Assembly (NCBI GenBank): GCA_902772745.1
Contig: CACYBV010000114.1
Location: 1 to 8,116 of the forward strand
DNA length: 8,116 nucleotides
Direction: 5' to 3'
Source: an uncultured Eubacteriales bacterium
GTDB lineage: Bacteria > Bacillota > Clostridia > Lachnospirales > Lachnospiraceae
In this document: positions 1 through 6,505 of the stretch, piece by piece
Layout of the letters: every line of letters starts with the position of its first letter
Numbering within the stretch: position 1 is the first letter of the stretch
Notes under the pieces: model-generated
Databases searched by the model: none
The model's input: the letters and a program-made list of their open reading frames with translations, nothing else
What the model was told of the DNA's origin: nothing
Position numbers and translations under genes: made by a program

Positions 1-1
1 C

Positions 2-26
2 CGGGATGGCAGAACGCGCCATTCCG
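2..26. repeat. Inverted repeat at the left edge
   Basis: CGGGATGGC (2-10) and GCCATTCCG (18-26) form a 9-bp stem around a 7-base loop, with one G-U pair if transcribed from the plus strand and one C-A mismatch on the minus strand. It could be the real terminator of the minus-strand gene, with any T run lying beyond the window, or the end of something to the left. The bases between it and the aldo/keto reductase stop show no gene. Confidence 0.3.
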
Positions 27-74
27 ACCGGAAGCCGAAGGCCGGAGCGGAGGAATCCCATATCGGAAGGTTTT

Positions 75-93
75 CCGGAATGAGAGCTTCCGG
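75..93 (-). terminator. Possible 3' hairpin after the aldo/keto reductase gene
   Basis: CCGGAA (75-80) and TTCCGG (88-93) form a 6-bp stem with a 7-base loop, starting 6 bases past the stop codon. On the minus strand the hairpin is followed by AAAACC, not a T run, so it is not a standard intrinsic terminator. An alternative 5-bp hairpin (64-68 with 73-77) competes for the same bases. Confidence 0.3.
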
Positions 94-99
94 CAAAGT

Positions 100-1233
100 T
101 TACTCGAGTTCAGCGACCGCTTCCTGCATCAGTTCGATGATCGGCAGGCTCTGCGGGCAGGCCGCCTCACAGGCACCGCACTGCAGGCAGTTTTCAGGTC
201 CGTGGCCTTCTCTCAGAATCCGCTGCAGGCCCCAGTTGTCCTTCGGATTGGTGTTGTAAAGCGTACTCTCGTTCCAGGCCGCGAAAATACCGGGGATATC
301 CAGGCCGCCCGGGCAGGGCATGCAGTATCTGCAGCCGGTGCAGCCGACACGGGTACGGCTCTTGTAGGCCGCACGGATGTCGTCCATCAGCTTCAGTTCT
401 GCATCGTCCATGATGCCAGGCTCCACCGTATCAAAGATCCGGAGGTTGTCTTCGACCTGCTCCACTTCCGTGCAGCCTGAAAGCACCGTCCCGACTTCCG
501 GATGGTTGCACAGCCACCGGAACGCCCATTCCACGGGGCTTCTCTTCACGGGGAACGCGTCGTAAACCGCCTGGACATTGTCCGGAGCCTTGGCAAGGCG
601 CCCGCCTAGAAGGCCTTCCATAATGACTACCGGGATTCCGAGAGATCCGGCAAGCTCCAGTCCCTTCGTTCCTGCCTGGTTTTCGACGTCCATGAAGTTG
701 TACTGAATCTGGCACATATCCCAGTCGTAGTCCTTGATGATGTACTCAAATTCTTCATAGGGGCCGTGGAAACTGAAGCATTTGTAGCGGATCTTCCCTT
801 CCTGCTGGAGTTCGATAAAACGCTCCGGAAGTCCGACCGTCTTGGCGTACTCCCACTTTTCCTTGTTGATGCCGTGCATCAGCCAGAAATCGATGTGGTC
901 GGTCTGAAGTCTCGTCAGTTCTTCATTGAGGATCCGGTCGATATCCGCCGGTTCCTTTACGCGGTCCACAGGAATCTTGGTCGCGATCGTCACCTTGTCG
1001 CGGTAGCCGTCCTGAAGCGCCTTTCCAAGCACCACTTCAGACTTTCCGCCAAGGTACACATACGCGGTATCCATATAGGTAGTTCCGCCGTCGATCGCGG
1101 TCCTGATGATGTCAATTGCTTTCTTTTCGTCTACAATCGTTTCTCCGTCCACCACCTTGCTGGTGAAGCGCATGCATCCGAGGCCGAACGCGGACGATTC
1201 GATGCCGAGTTTTCCGAATTTACGCATTTTCAT
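100..1233 (-). CDS. Aldo/keto reductase with C-terminal Fe-S cluster domain
   Basis: A 377-residue cytoplasmic oxidoreductase, predicted to reduce or oxidise a carbonyl/alcohol substrate with NAD(P)H. The N-terminal ~290 residues are an aldo/keto reductase barrel. The DTAYVY segment gives catalytic Asp55 and Tyr60, Lys86 lies in ATKIP, and His120 lies in WLMHG, matching the family's D-Y-K-H tetrad. The tail holds two cysteine groups: C298, C301, C304, C307 (CxxCxxCxxCP) and C349, C352, C355, C359 (a classic CxxCxxCxxxCP ferredoxin-like motif). It therefore probably binds one or two Fe-S clusters, as in the Fe-S aldo/keto reductases common in anaerobic Firmicutes. The start at 1233 is preferred over an in-frame ATG at 1227 because AAGGAG (1244-1249) lies 10 bases upstream. 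It has its own promoter and so is probably a separate transcription unit. The substrate is unknown. Family assignment is firm; the electron partner is inferred. Confidence 0.95.
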   Translation of the reverse strand: MKMRKFGKLGIESSAFGLGCMRFTSKVVDGETIVDEKKAIDIIRTAIDGGTTYMDTAYVYLGGKSEVVLGKALQDGYRDKVTIATKIPVDRVKEPADIDRILNEELTRLQTDHIDFWLMHGINKEKWEYAKTVGLPERFIELQQEGKIRYKCFSFHGPYEEFEYIIKDYDWDMCQIQYNFMDVENQAGTKGLELAGSLGIPVVIMEGLLGGRLAKAPDNVQAVYDAFPVKRSPVEWAFRWLCNHPEVGTVLSGCTEVEQVEDNLRIFDTVEPGIMDDAELKLMDDIRAAYKSRTRVGCTGCRYCMPCPGGLDIPGIFAAWNESTLYNTNPKDNWGLQRILREGHGPENCLQCGACEAACPQSLPIIELMQEAVAELE

Positions 1234-1283
1234 GGCATTTTCTCTCCTTGTAATTGTATGCCGGTCATAATTTTATTAGATTC

Positions 1284-1312
1284 ATCATAGCACAAAGTTC
1301 GGTCCTGTGCAA
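1284..1312 (-). promoter_or_regulatory. Sigma-70-type promoter of the aldo/keto reductase gene
   Basis: On the minus strand the -35 box TTGCAC (1307-1312) and the -10 box TATGAT (1284-1289) are exactly 17 bases apart. Each matches the housekeeping consensus at five of six positions. Transcription would start near 1277, giving a leader of about 44 bases that contains the AAGGAG ribosome binding site. An inverted repeat, GCACA then TGTGC with 11 bases between, overlaps the -35 box and the spacer and could be a repressor site; this last point is inference only. Confidence 0.75.
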
Positions 1313-1349
1313 GCGTTATGCTTCTCAATATCCCAATTTCCGCTCTGCT

Positions 1350-3776
1350 TCATGCCTCCGGACCGGAAATTTCAGGCGCGGGATTTTGCTTTTTCTGTGC
1401 TTTTTTTATCGCATCATTCAGCTGTTCTCCCGTCGCGTTTTTGAACTTTTCGGGCGCTTCCAGCCCATGCTCTTTATGAATCGCATCCAGCATTTTCTTC
1501 GCGGCGATCGCCTCCTCTTCAACGGACATCTCGGTGTTGACCCGAAGTTCCAGCCCTTCTCCGGTTTTCATTTTGAGAACGCTGTCTGGAACGGCTGCCG
1601 GAACTTTATGACTTTCCGCAAACAGATAAAGTTTCTTGGCATGCTCAATCCGCGCCCGCTCATATGAATTTTTACCGACGAGTGTCTCCATTTCCGAGGC
1701 ATTCCGCTCCTTCATTTTCTTCAAGAGATAGATTTCAGTCTTATCTATGAGCCTGTTTCTCGCTTCTTCAAGCGGGGCCTGGAGCCGGTTGTATTCAACC
1801 GCTGAGAAGTGCAGCTGTCCGCTTTGCTGCCGCCTCTGCATCTCTTCCGCGAGTTCATGTTCAAGCCGTGCGAGTTCCTTTGCCGCATCCGACATCGCAT
1901 CGAATTCCGGCGAGCTGCCGTGTTTGCTGTTGGTCAGACTGTCGATATCGAAATCGTCTTTTTTCACAAGCTCCGATGCGCCTTTTACGGAGTTCAGGAG
2001 ATTCCGGCCGGTATAGGTCTGTCCTTCCGTTTTCAGTGTTTTGAGCTCTTTCTTCTGCGCGTTTTTCTTCGCTTCGGGATCATAATTGTAACCATATCCC
2101 CGGGCGTTCTGCAGCCGTCTTTCAACATGGTTGGACACCTCGCTGAAGATATTTGCCTGATCTTCTTCAGCAGACATCTTTTCAAAATTCAGCGCCTTGA
2201 ACTCCTCGTCCGATACGATCCGGATGAAGCCCTTGTCAAAGGGTTTTTTGGTTTTTTCGTCGATCTTCGGATGATCCTTATAATGATCTCTGCCCTTTTT
2301 AATCGCTCTCTGAAGATCCGTCAGACGACGTACCGAATAGCTTAATTCATTTTCGGAAAGTCCCCTTCCGCGCAGAGTAAACTTCAGCATGGCAGGCGTC
2401 ATCCCGAGAATCTTATCCGCCATGCTCCTGGTGATGCAGTTCATATTGTCCGTACCAACCAGCGAGTTGTAATTCTCTTTTCCGAAGTAGCGGTTCGCGA
2501 AGGAACTGTCGTTGTCGATCCCCTGAACTCCGATAATCTTTCCGTTGTCGTCCGTAAGATACATCATATTTCCGGCGTGCCTGTCGATATTTCCGCAGAT
2601 ATAGTCGATCACCTGCAGATCCGCGAGCTGCTTGAGAAGCCTGTCCGTATCCGGTCCTGAAAACGGATCGTCGCTGATCTGTTTGAAATAATCGTACTCC
2701 CGGTTCAGGTCCAGTCCGTCACTGAATTCCATGATGGTCCCTTCCTGCGTGCGGCCTTTTTTATCGACAAAGCGCATGTTGGAGGAACGCGCCAGCAGAT
2801 TCGAGCGGCCGAAGAGCTGGGCGACCGCGCTCATGGCGCTGCTTCTGGAATCGACGCGTGATCCTTCCTGAAGGCGCAGACTGACTGCGTTGATCGAATC
2901 CTGCGTTGAATCCAGTATCTCCGTAAAATCAATGCCGAGGTCCCTGAAATTCCCCCACCCGACTTCATTTAAATCGATGCCCATTTCCGTGGCAAACGAC
3001 ATCACATCAAAATATGAGTGTCTGCTCCTTGCAGTCGAGAACTGTTCAATTACATACAGGAACTGCAGGGTGTCGCTGGCTTCGGCATTTTGGGGAGCGT
3101 TTTTCTTCACAAACGCGCGCATTTTGTCAAACAGCTGGTCGAGCTGCTTTCTGCCCTCGTCCGTACATTCCTCGCTGTCACGCGCTCTTTTTACCGCATA
3201 TTTGAGCTTTGCCAGCGTATCCGCATAAGTTGCCCTGGTATAGACTCCGCTGTGTTTTTTTCCGTCCGCAGTTTCAATGCTCAGAGGGATGCGTGAATTC
3301 TGCGCGCCTCCGATCCTGTCCATTTCATTGCTTCCCAGAAGCAGTGTTTTTGAGCGTGAATTTTCCAGAAGCTGCGGCAGACTCAGGTTCATCGACGGGT
3401 CATAGTTCTCCAAAATCTGCAGGTCGCCGGAAAGGAGCCCCTGCAGTTTGCTGACCACGTTCGGGATTCCGACCGTTTCCTTTTTCTTTGCATTACGGAC
3501 ATTTTTCATATAGCGCTCGCCCGCCATCGCAGTATCCAGGATAGCGTTCTGCAGTTCTTCCTTCATCGTATCGTCCATGGGTTTCGTGATGCCCCACTGG
3601 TCGCGGACGCTCATGTTCTCCATCATCTGGTCCAGCGTAATGATCTTCTGAAGGTACTCCGCATATCCTTCAATGCTTTTCCCTTCTTCTTCAAGACGCA
3701 GCTGTTCCAGAAGTTCACGGCGAAGCTGCCTTTCCGGTATGTTGATTGCAGCGTTGGTCCTTCCTTCTCCCGGCAT
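1350..3776 (-). CDS. Large protein with atypical (PI3/4K- or HipA-like) kinase core
   Basis: An 808-residue protein that I cannot assign to a named family. The clearest signal is in residues 394-406, CGNIDRHAGNMMY, followed by GIDNDSSF at 419-426. This is the layout of the catalytic loop (Asp398, Asn403) and metal-binding motif (Asp421/Asp423) in PI3/4-kinase-like, HipA-like and related atypical kinases. Upstream, residues 311-323 (RSSAMSAVAQLFG) fit the N-lobe helix that usually precedes the hinge, and IMEFSDG (348-354) fits the hinge strand. GGAQNSR (156-162) could be a glycine-rich loop, but the following GVYT (177-180) lacks the lysine expected there. Residues 1-140 and about 480-808 look largely helical and highly charged, with a long Glu/Lys/Arg-rich stretch near 625-700. 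No signal peptide or membrane segment is visible, so a cytoplasmic location is likely. AGGAG (3787-3791) sits 10 bases before the start. The gene follows the dehydrogenase by 59 bases. Kinase activity and target are inference; by eye the gene is more AT-rich than its neighbours. Confidence 0.85.
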   Translation of the reverse strand: MPGEGRTNAAINIPERQLRRELLEQLRLEEEGKSIEGYAEYLQKIITLDQMMENMSVRDQWGITKPMDDTMKEELQNAILDTAMAGERYMKNVRNAKKKETVGIPNVVSKLQGLLSGDLQILENYDPSMNLSLPQLLENSRSKTLLLGSNEMDRIGGAQNSRIPLSIETADGKKHSGVYTRATYADTLAKLKYAVKRARDSEECTDEGRKQLDQLFDKMRAFVKKNAPQNAEASDTLQFLYVIEQFSTARSRHSYFDVMSFATEMGIDLNEVGWGNFRDLGIDFTEILDSTQDSINAVSLRLQEGSRVDSRSSAMSAVAQLFGRSNLLARSSNMRFVDKKGRTQEGTIMEFSDGLDLNREYDYFKQISDDPFSGPDTDRLLKQLADLQVIDYICGNIDRHAGNMMYLTDDNGKIIGVQGIDNDSSFANRYFGKENYNSLVGTDNMNCITRSMADKILGMTPAMLKFTLRGRGLSENELSYSVRRLTDLQRAIKKGRDHYKDHPKIDEKTKKPFDKGFIRIVSDEEFKALNFEKMSAEEDQANIFSEVSNHVERRLQNARGYGYNYDPEAKKNAQKKELKTLKTEGQTYTGRNLLNSVKGASELVKKDDFDIDSLTNSKHGSSPEFDAMSDAAKELARLEHELAEEMQRRQQSGQLHFSAVEYNRLQAPLEEARNRLIDKTEIYLLKKMKERNASEMETLVGKNSYERARIEHAKKLYLFAESHKVPAAVPDSVLKMKTGEGLELRVNTEMSVEEEAIAAKKMLDAIHKEHGLEAPEKFKNATGEQLNDAIKKAQKKQNPAPEISGPEA

Positions 3777-3835
3777 ATCAATAATTCTCCTAAATCAAAA
3801 TACAGTAAAAAACAGGATGATCCGCAGGAATGTGT

Positions 3836-4984
3836 TTACTGCCGCTCCACATTCGCGACGACATTGGTCTTCCTTCTGGAAGTCGCGACCCGCTTCATCA
3901 GCTCCTCATAATACAGCTCCTCGTCAAAGGGAATCCGAACCGGATGCCCGAGGAAGGAGGAAAGGTGCATCGCGTTTGAAAGCGTCAGCCCGCGGATGCC
4001 CTCTTCTCCGCCCGCAACCAGCGGTTCCCCGCGGAGAATGTGTGCGGCAAAGGCATTCAGGACGCCCGAATGCTGCTCGTTCTTCCCGTCGGTTTCCACT
4101 TCGGAGACCGTTACGGGAGGCGCAGCGAATCCGCGCTTCTCGGTCCTGCACCATTCGCGCTCGTCGACTTCGAGCTTTTTCAGGATCAGTTTGTCGTTTT
4201 CGCAGATCAGCGTGCCCTTCGTTCCGGTGACTTCAAAGCGGTTCGTGCCGGGCGCGTCGCCGGTCGTCGTAATGAAGCAGCCGGTCGCGCCGTTTTCGAA
4301 TTCCACATAAGCCGTGACGTCGTCCTCAACTTCGATGTCGTGCCATTTGCCGAACTGCAGATGCGCATCCACGAGGACCGGTAGACCGCAGATCCACTGG
4401 AACAGGTCCAGCTGGTGCGGGCACTGGTTCAGAAGGACGCCGCCCCCTTCTCCGGACCAGGTCGCGCGCCAGGCGCCGGAATCATAGTAACTCTGAGTGC
4501 GGTACCAGTCGGTGATGATCCAGTTCACGCGCTTCAGATCGCCGATCGTCCCGTTTCCGACGAGTTCCTTCATCTTGCGGTAGACACAGTTCGTGCGCTG
4601 GTTGAACATCATTCCGAAAGTCAGCTCCGGATGCTTCTCCGCCTCCGCATTCATCTCCCGGACCTGCTTTGTGTATACGCCTGCAGGCTTCTCGACCATG
4701 ACATGCAGGCCTTTTCCGAGTCCCATAATTGCGTAGCGCGGATGGTCGTAATGCGGAATCGCGATATGAACCGCATCAATCAGTCCGCTGTCCATCATCT
4801 TTTCCGCGTCCGCAAAAAGGGCTGTTGTTTCCGGAAGTTCTTCCTTTGCGGCTTTCAGACGGTCGGGATTGATGTCCGCAACTGCCGCAAGCTCAATTTC
4901 AGGGCATTTGCCTTCGATGATATTTTTTGCGTGGCCCGTCCCCATGTTGCCGTAGCCGATGATGCCGAGTCTGATTTTTTCCAT
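3836..4984 (-). CDS. Gfo/Idh/MocA family NAD(P)-dependent dehydrogenase
   Basis: A 382-residue cytoplasmic oxidoreductase that probably oxidises or reduces a sugar, sugar acid or inositol-like substrate. The N-terminal Rossmann domain has the nucleotide loop GYGNMG (10-15) after a beta strand, and AVADINP (34-40) ends the second strand with Asp37, which favours NAD. EKPAG (98-102) carries the family's conserved Lys99. In the C-terminal domain, WSGEGGGVLLNQCPHQLDLFQW (176-197 region) holds the substrate-site His190 and Asp193; Asn186 stands where many relatives have Asp. Length is normal for the family. GGAGG (4994-4998) lies 9 bases before the ATG. It starts 38 bases after the isomerase-like gene, so the two are very likely co-transcribed and act on the same compound. 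The exact substrate cannot be read from sequence. Confidence 0.93.
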   Translation of the reverse strand: MEKIRLGIIGYGNMGTGHAKNIIEGKCPEIELAAVADINPDRLKAAKEELPETTALFADAEKMMDSGLIDAVHIAIPHYDHPRYAIMGLGKGLHVMVEKPAGVYTKQVREMNAEAEKHPELTFGMMFNQRTNCVYRKMKELVGNGTIGDLKRVNWIITDWYRTQSYYDSGAWRATWSGEGGGVLLNQCPHQLDLFQWICGLPVLVDAHLQFGKWHDIEVEDDVTAYVEFENGATGCFITTTGDAPGTNRFEVTGTKGTLICENDKLILKKLEVDEREWCRTEKRGFAAPPVTVSEVETDGKNEQHSGVLNAFAAHILRGEPLVAGGEEGIRGLTLSNAMHLSSFLGHPVRIPFDEELYYEELMKRVATSRRKTNVVANVERQ

Positions 4985-5022
4985 TTTATTTTCCCTCCCT
5001 GGTCCGTTTGGATCAAATTCTC

Positions 5023-5802
5023 TTATGCCTCAAGACCTAATGATTTCAGGTACCGAAGCGAACGCGCGAGGCAGTCAAAGGGATCATCGCCGCCGCAGTC
5101 ATCCTGCTCAATCAGGGCGTACTCCGCCCCGTTCTCAAGTGCGGCTGCAATAATCGCTTCGTTGTTCATATTGCCTTCGCCGACCGGGAGCATGATGCGG
5201 CCCCGCCCGACGCCGATGCCCAGTTCCGGATCGGAACGAAAACCCATATCCTTCAGGTGGATGCAGGGAGTTCGGCCACGAAGCTTTCTAAGCCACCAGG
5301 CCGGATCTCCGCCACCTGCCTGCACCCAGAAAGTATCCAGCGTGATGCCCAGTTCGTCCGCGGGGAAAGCCTGCAGGATCTGATCAAGAATCAGTATTCC
5401 GTTCATCTTCTCAAATTCCAGGTCATGGTTGTGATACATCAGCAGTTTTCCCTGCGCTTTAAAGCACTCCGCGACTGGTTTGAAACGTTCGATAAAACCT
5501 TCGATACCGACCTTTTTGATATCATACATCCCGATTCCGATGTACTTTGTACCGAGGATTTCATGGTCCGCCGCTACCGCATCGGGCTCCCGGATCATCC
5601 GCTCCTGGTTTGTATGCGTAATGACGCATTCAAGACCGTTTCTGTCGAGTTCCAGCTTCAGCCACGCCGGGTCATAAGGGCCGGTTCCCGATACCTGGAC
5701 ATAGCGGAAACCGATGGCCGCGATTTTCGCGAGGGATGCGGAGATTCCCTTTTCATCCTGCATGTATTGTCGGACCGTGTACAACTGTGCGCCGATTTTC
5801 AT
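5023..5802 (-). CDS. Sugar phosphate isomerase/epimerase-like TIM-barrel protein
   Basis: A 259-residue protein of the xylose-isomerase-like / AP endonuclease 2-type TIM-barrel superfamily, which includes IolE, ketose 3-epimerases and many uncharacterised sugar isomerases. It begins MKIGAQLYTVRQ, the usual first strand. Probable metal ligands are Glu129 in YHNHDLEF (123-130), Asp156 in TLDTFW, His182 in IHLKD and Glu232 in LIEQDD; spacing is consistent with a divalent-metal site. The reading frame stays open to an ATG at 5862, but the start at 5802 is chosen: AAGGAGGAG sits 7 bases ahead, and the extra 20 residues do not look like this fold. It is first in a collinear set with the Gfo/Idh/MocA dehydrogenase, a common pairing for oxidation and isomerisation of sugars or cyclitols. 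Substrate is unknown. Confidence 0.92.
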   Translation of the reverse strand: MKIGAQLYTVRQYMQDEKGISASLAKIAAIGFRYVQVSGTGPYDPAWLKLELDRNGLECVITHTNQERMIREPDAVAADHEILGTKYIGIGMYDIKKVGIEGFIERFKPVAECFKAQGKLLMYHNHDLEFEKMNGILILDQILQAFPADELGITLDTFWVQAGGGDPAWWLRKLRGRTPCIHLKDMGFRSDPELGIGVGRGRIMLPVGEGNMNNEAIIAAALENGAEYALIEQDDCGGDDPFDCLARSLRYLKSLGLEA

Positions 5803-5807
5803 GATAT

Positions 5808-5816
5808 CTCCTCCTT
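5808..5816 (-). promoter_or_regulatory. Ribosome binding site fixing the isomerase start
   Basis: AAGGAGGAG on the minus strand places GGAGG (5810-5814) 7 bases before the ATG at 5802. The longer in-frame alternative at 5862 has no comparable site, so the shorter protein is preferred. Confidence 0.85.
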
Positions 5817-5859
5817 GAAAACTGATGCCTGGAAGGCGCTGCCCTTTGGGTGCGGATTC

Positions 5860-5868
5860 CATATAGCA
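5860..5868 (-). promoter_or_regulatory. Possible extended -10 element for the isomerase operon
   Basis: On the minus strand TGC-TATATG resembles an extended -10 (TGn followed by a four-of-six match to TATAAT). It lies between the hairpin after vorG and the isomerase start, where a promoter for the middle block is expected. No good -35 box is seen about 17 bases upstream, so this is only a candidate. The rest of 5869-5923 shows no recognisable operator or riboswitch. Confidence 0.22.
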
Positions 5869-5923
5869 GCTGCAGCAGACTTCCGGAGAAAGCGCCGCAG
5901 TCCGTCAGGCAGAATACAGAGAA

Positions 5924-5960
5924 CAGAGCCGTCCGAAGCATCTGTCTCGGGACGGCTCTG
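5924..5960 (-). terminator. Hairpin terminator after vorG
   Basis: On the minus strand CAGAGCCGTCC pairs perfectly with GGACGGCTCTG: an 11-bp GC-rich stem (arms 5950-5960 and 5924-5934) with a 15-base loop. It begins 6 bases after the vorG stop. The sequence that follows, TTCTCTGTATTC, is pyrimidine-rich but not a clean T run, so termination may be incomplete, or the hairpin may mainly protect the 3' end. Confidence 0.7.
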
Positions 5961-5966
5961 CCATAA

Positions 5967-6503
5967 TCATCCTTCCAGATCCATACCGGCCTGGATGGCT
6001 TTTTTATTGATGTCGAAGAGGTCCTGGTGACGGGCCGATACGACCTTGTGCAGGGTTTCCTCGATGTGTCCGTCGTTGACGGCATCGCACTCACGGATCA
6101 GTTTTCCAGTCATGATCATGTTCGCCAAAGTCGGCGCGCCCATTTCCTGTGCCATGCGCGTCGCGGGCACATAGAACACCCTGACGTCGTCACGTGCGAC
6201 TTTCTTCTCGATCAGTGTGGATTCGACGAGAATGATTCCGCCCGGAACCACGGTATTCTCATACTTTTCGAGAGACGGAAGGTTCATCGCGATCAGCACG
6301 TCCGGATGGGAAACGATTGGGGAGCCGATCGGGTCGTCCGAGATGATGACACTGCAGTTTGCGGTGCCGCCGCGCATTTCCGGGCCGTAACTCGGGAGCC
6401 AGCTCAGGTGTTTTCCGTCCACGAGGCCCTTGTAAGCGAGAAGCTTTCCGGCAAAAAGCACGCCCTGTCCGCCAAATCCGGCGATTAAGATCTGTGTCGT
6501 CAT
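5967..6503 (-). CDS. vorG: 2-oxoacid:ferredoxin oxidoreductase, gamma subunit
   Basis: A 178-residue subunit of a cytoplasmic 2-oxoacid:ferredoxin oxidoreductase, which decarboxylates a 2-oxoacid to an acyl-CoA and passes electrons to ferredoxin. It opens with MTTQILIAGFGGQGV, the GFGGQG loop (9-14) typical of the gamma subunit. PSYGPEMRGG (37-46) and APTLANMIMTG (123-133) are other family hallmarks. The frame is open up to 6578, but the start at 6503 is chosen because the family motif begins at once and GAGGAGGG lies 7 bases upstream. The ATG is 2 bases after the vorA stop, so translation is probably coupled. It is the last gene of the operon, with a hairpin just after it. The symbol is given by operon type; whether the substrate is a branched-chain oxoacid or 2-oxoglutarate is not proven. 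Confidence 0.93.
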   Translation of the reverse strand: MTTQILIAGFGGQGVLFAGKLLAYKGLVDGKHLSWLPSYGPEMRGGTANCSVIISDDPIGSPIVSHPDVLIAMNLPSLEKYENTVVPGGIILVESTLIEKKVARDDVRVFYVPATRMAQEMGAPTLANMIMTGKLIRECDAVNDGHIEETLHKVVSARHQDLFDINKKAIQAGMDLEG

Positions 6504-6505
6504 AA

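Noticed and set aside
3483..3506. The eight-residue peptide KNVRNAKK occurs both in the kinase-like protein (residues 91-98) and in VorA (residues 182-189, bases 6689-6712).
   Set aside because: The surrounding sequences are unrelated and the DNA differs at several silent positions, so this is most likely chance in charged helices rather than a shared repeat or recombination.
1350..3776. HipA-type toxin of a toxin-antitoxin pair.
   Set aside because: The protein is almost twice the usual HipA length and no small HipB-like DNA-binding gene lies next to it; only the catalytic-core layout is shared.
3807..3823. Possible terminator between the dehydrogenase and the kinase-like gene: GGATCATCC before a T run on the minus strand.
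   Set aside because: The stem can form only three base pairs, too weak for an intrinsic terminator despite the six T residues.
5803..5862. N-terminal extension of 20 residues on the isomerase-like protein.
   Set aside because: A strong ribosome binding site sits right before the internal ATG at 5802, and the extension has no family likeness.
5831..5900. Inverted repeat AGCGCC/GGCGCT around the possible -10 element, considered as a riboswitch or operator.
   Set aside because: Only six bases pair across a loop of about 50 bases, and no known riboswitch core is recognisable.
5257..6030. Long plus-strand open frame of 257 codons across the isomerase gene and vorG end.
   Set aside because: It overlaps well-supported genes antisense, crosses the intergenic hairpin, and its translation resembles no family; it is a by-product of the GC-rich codon use.
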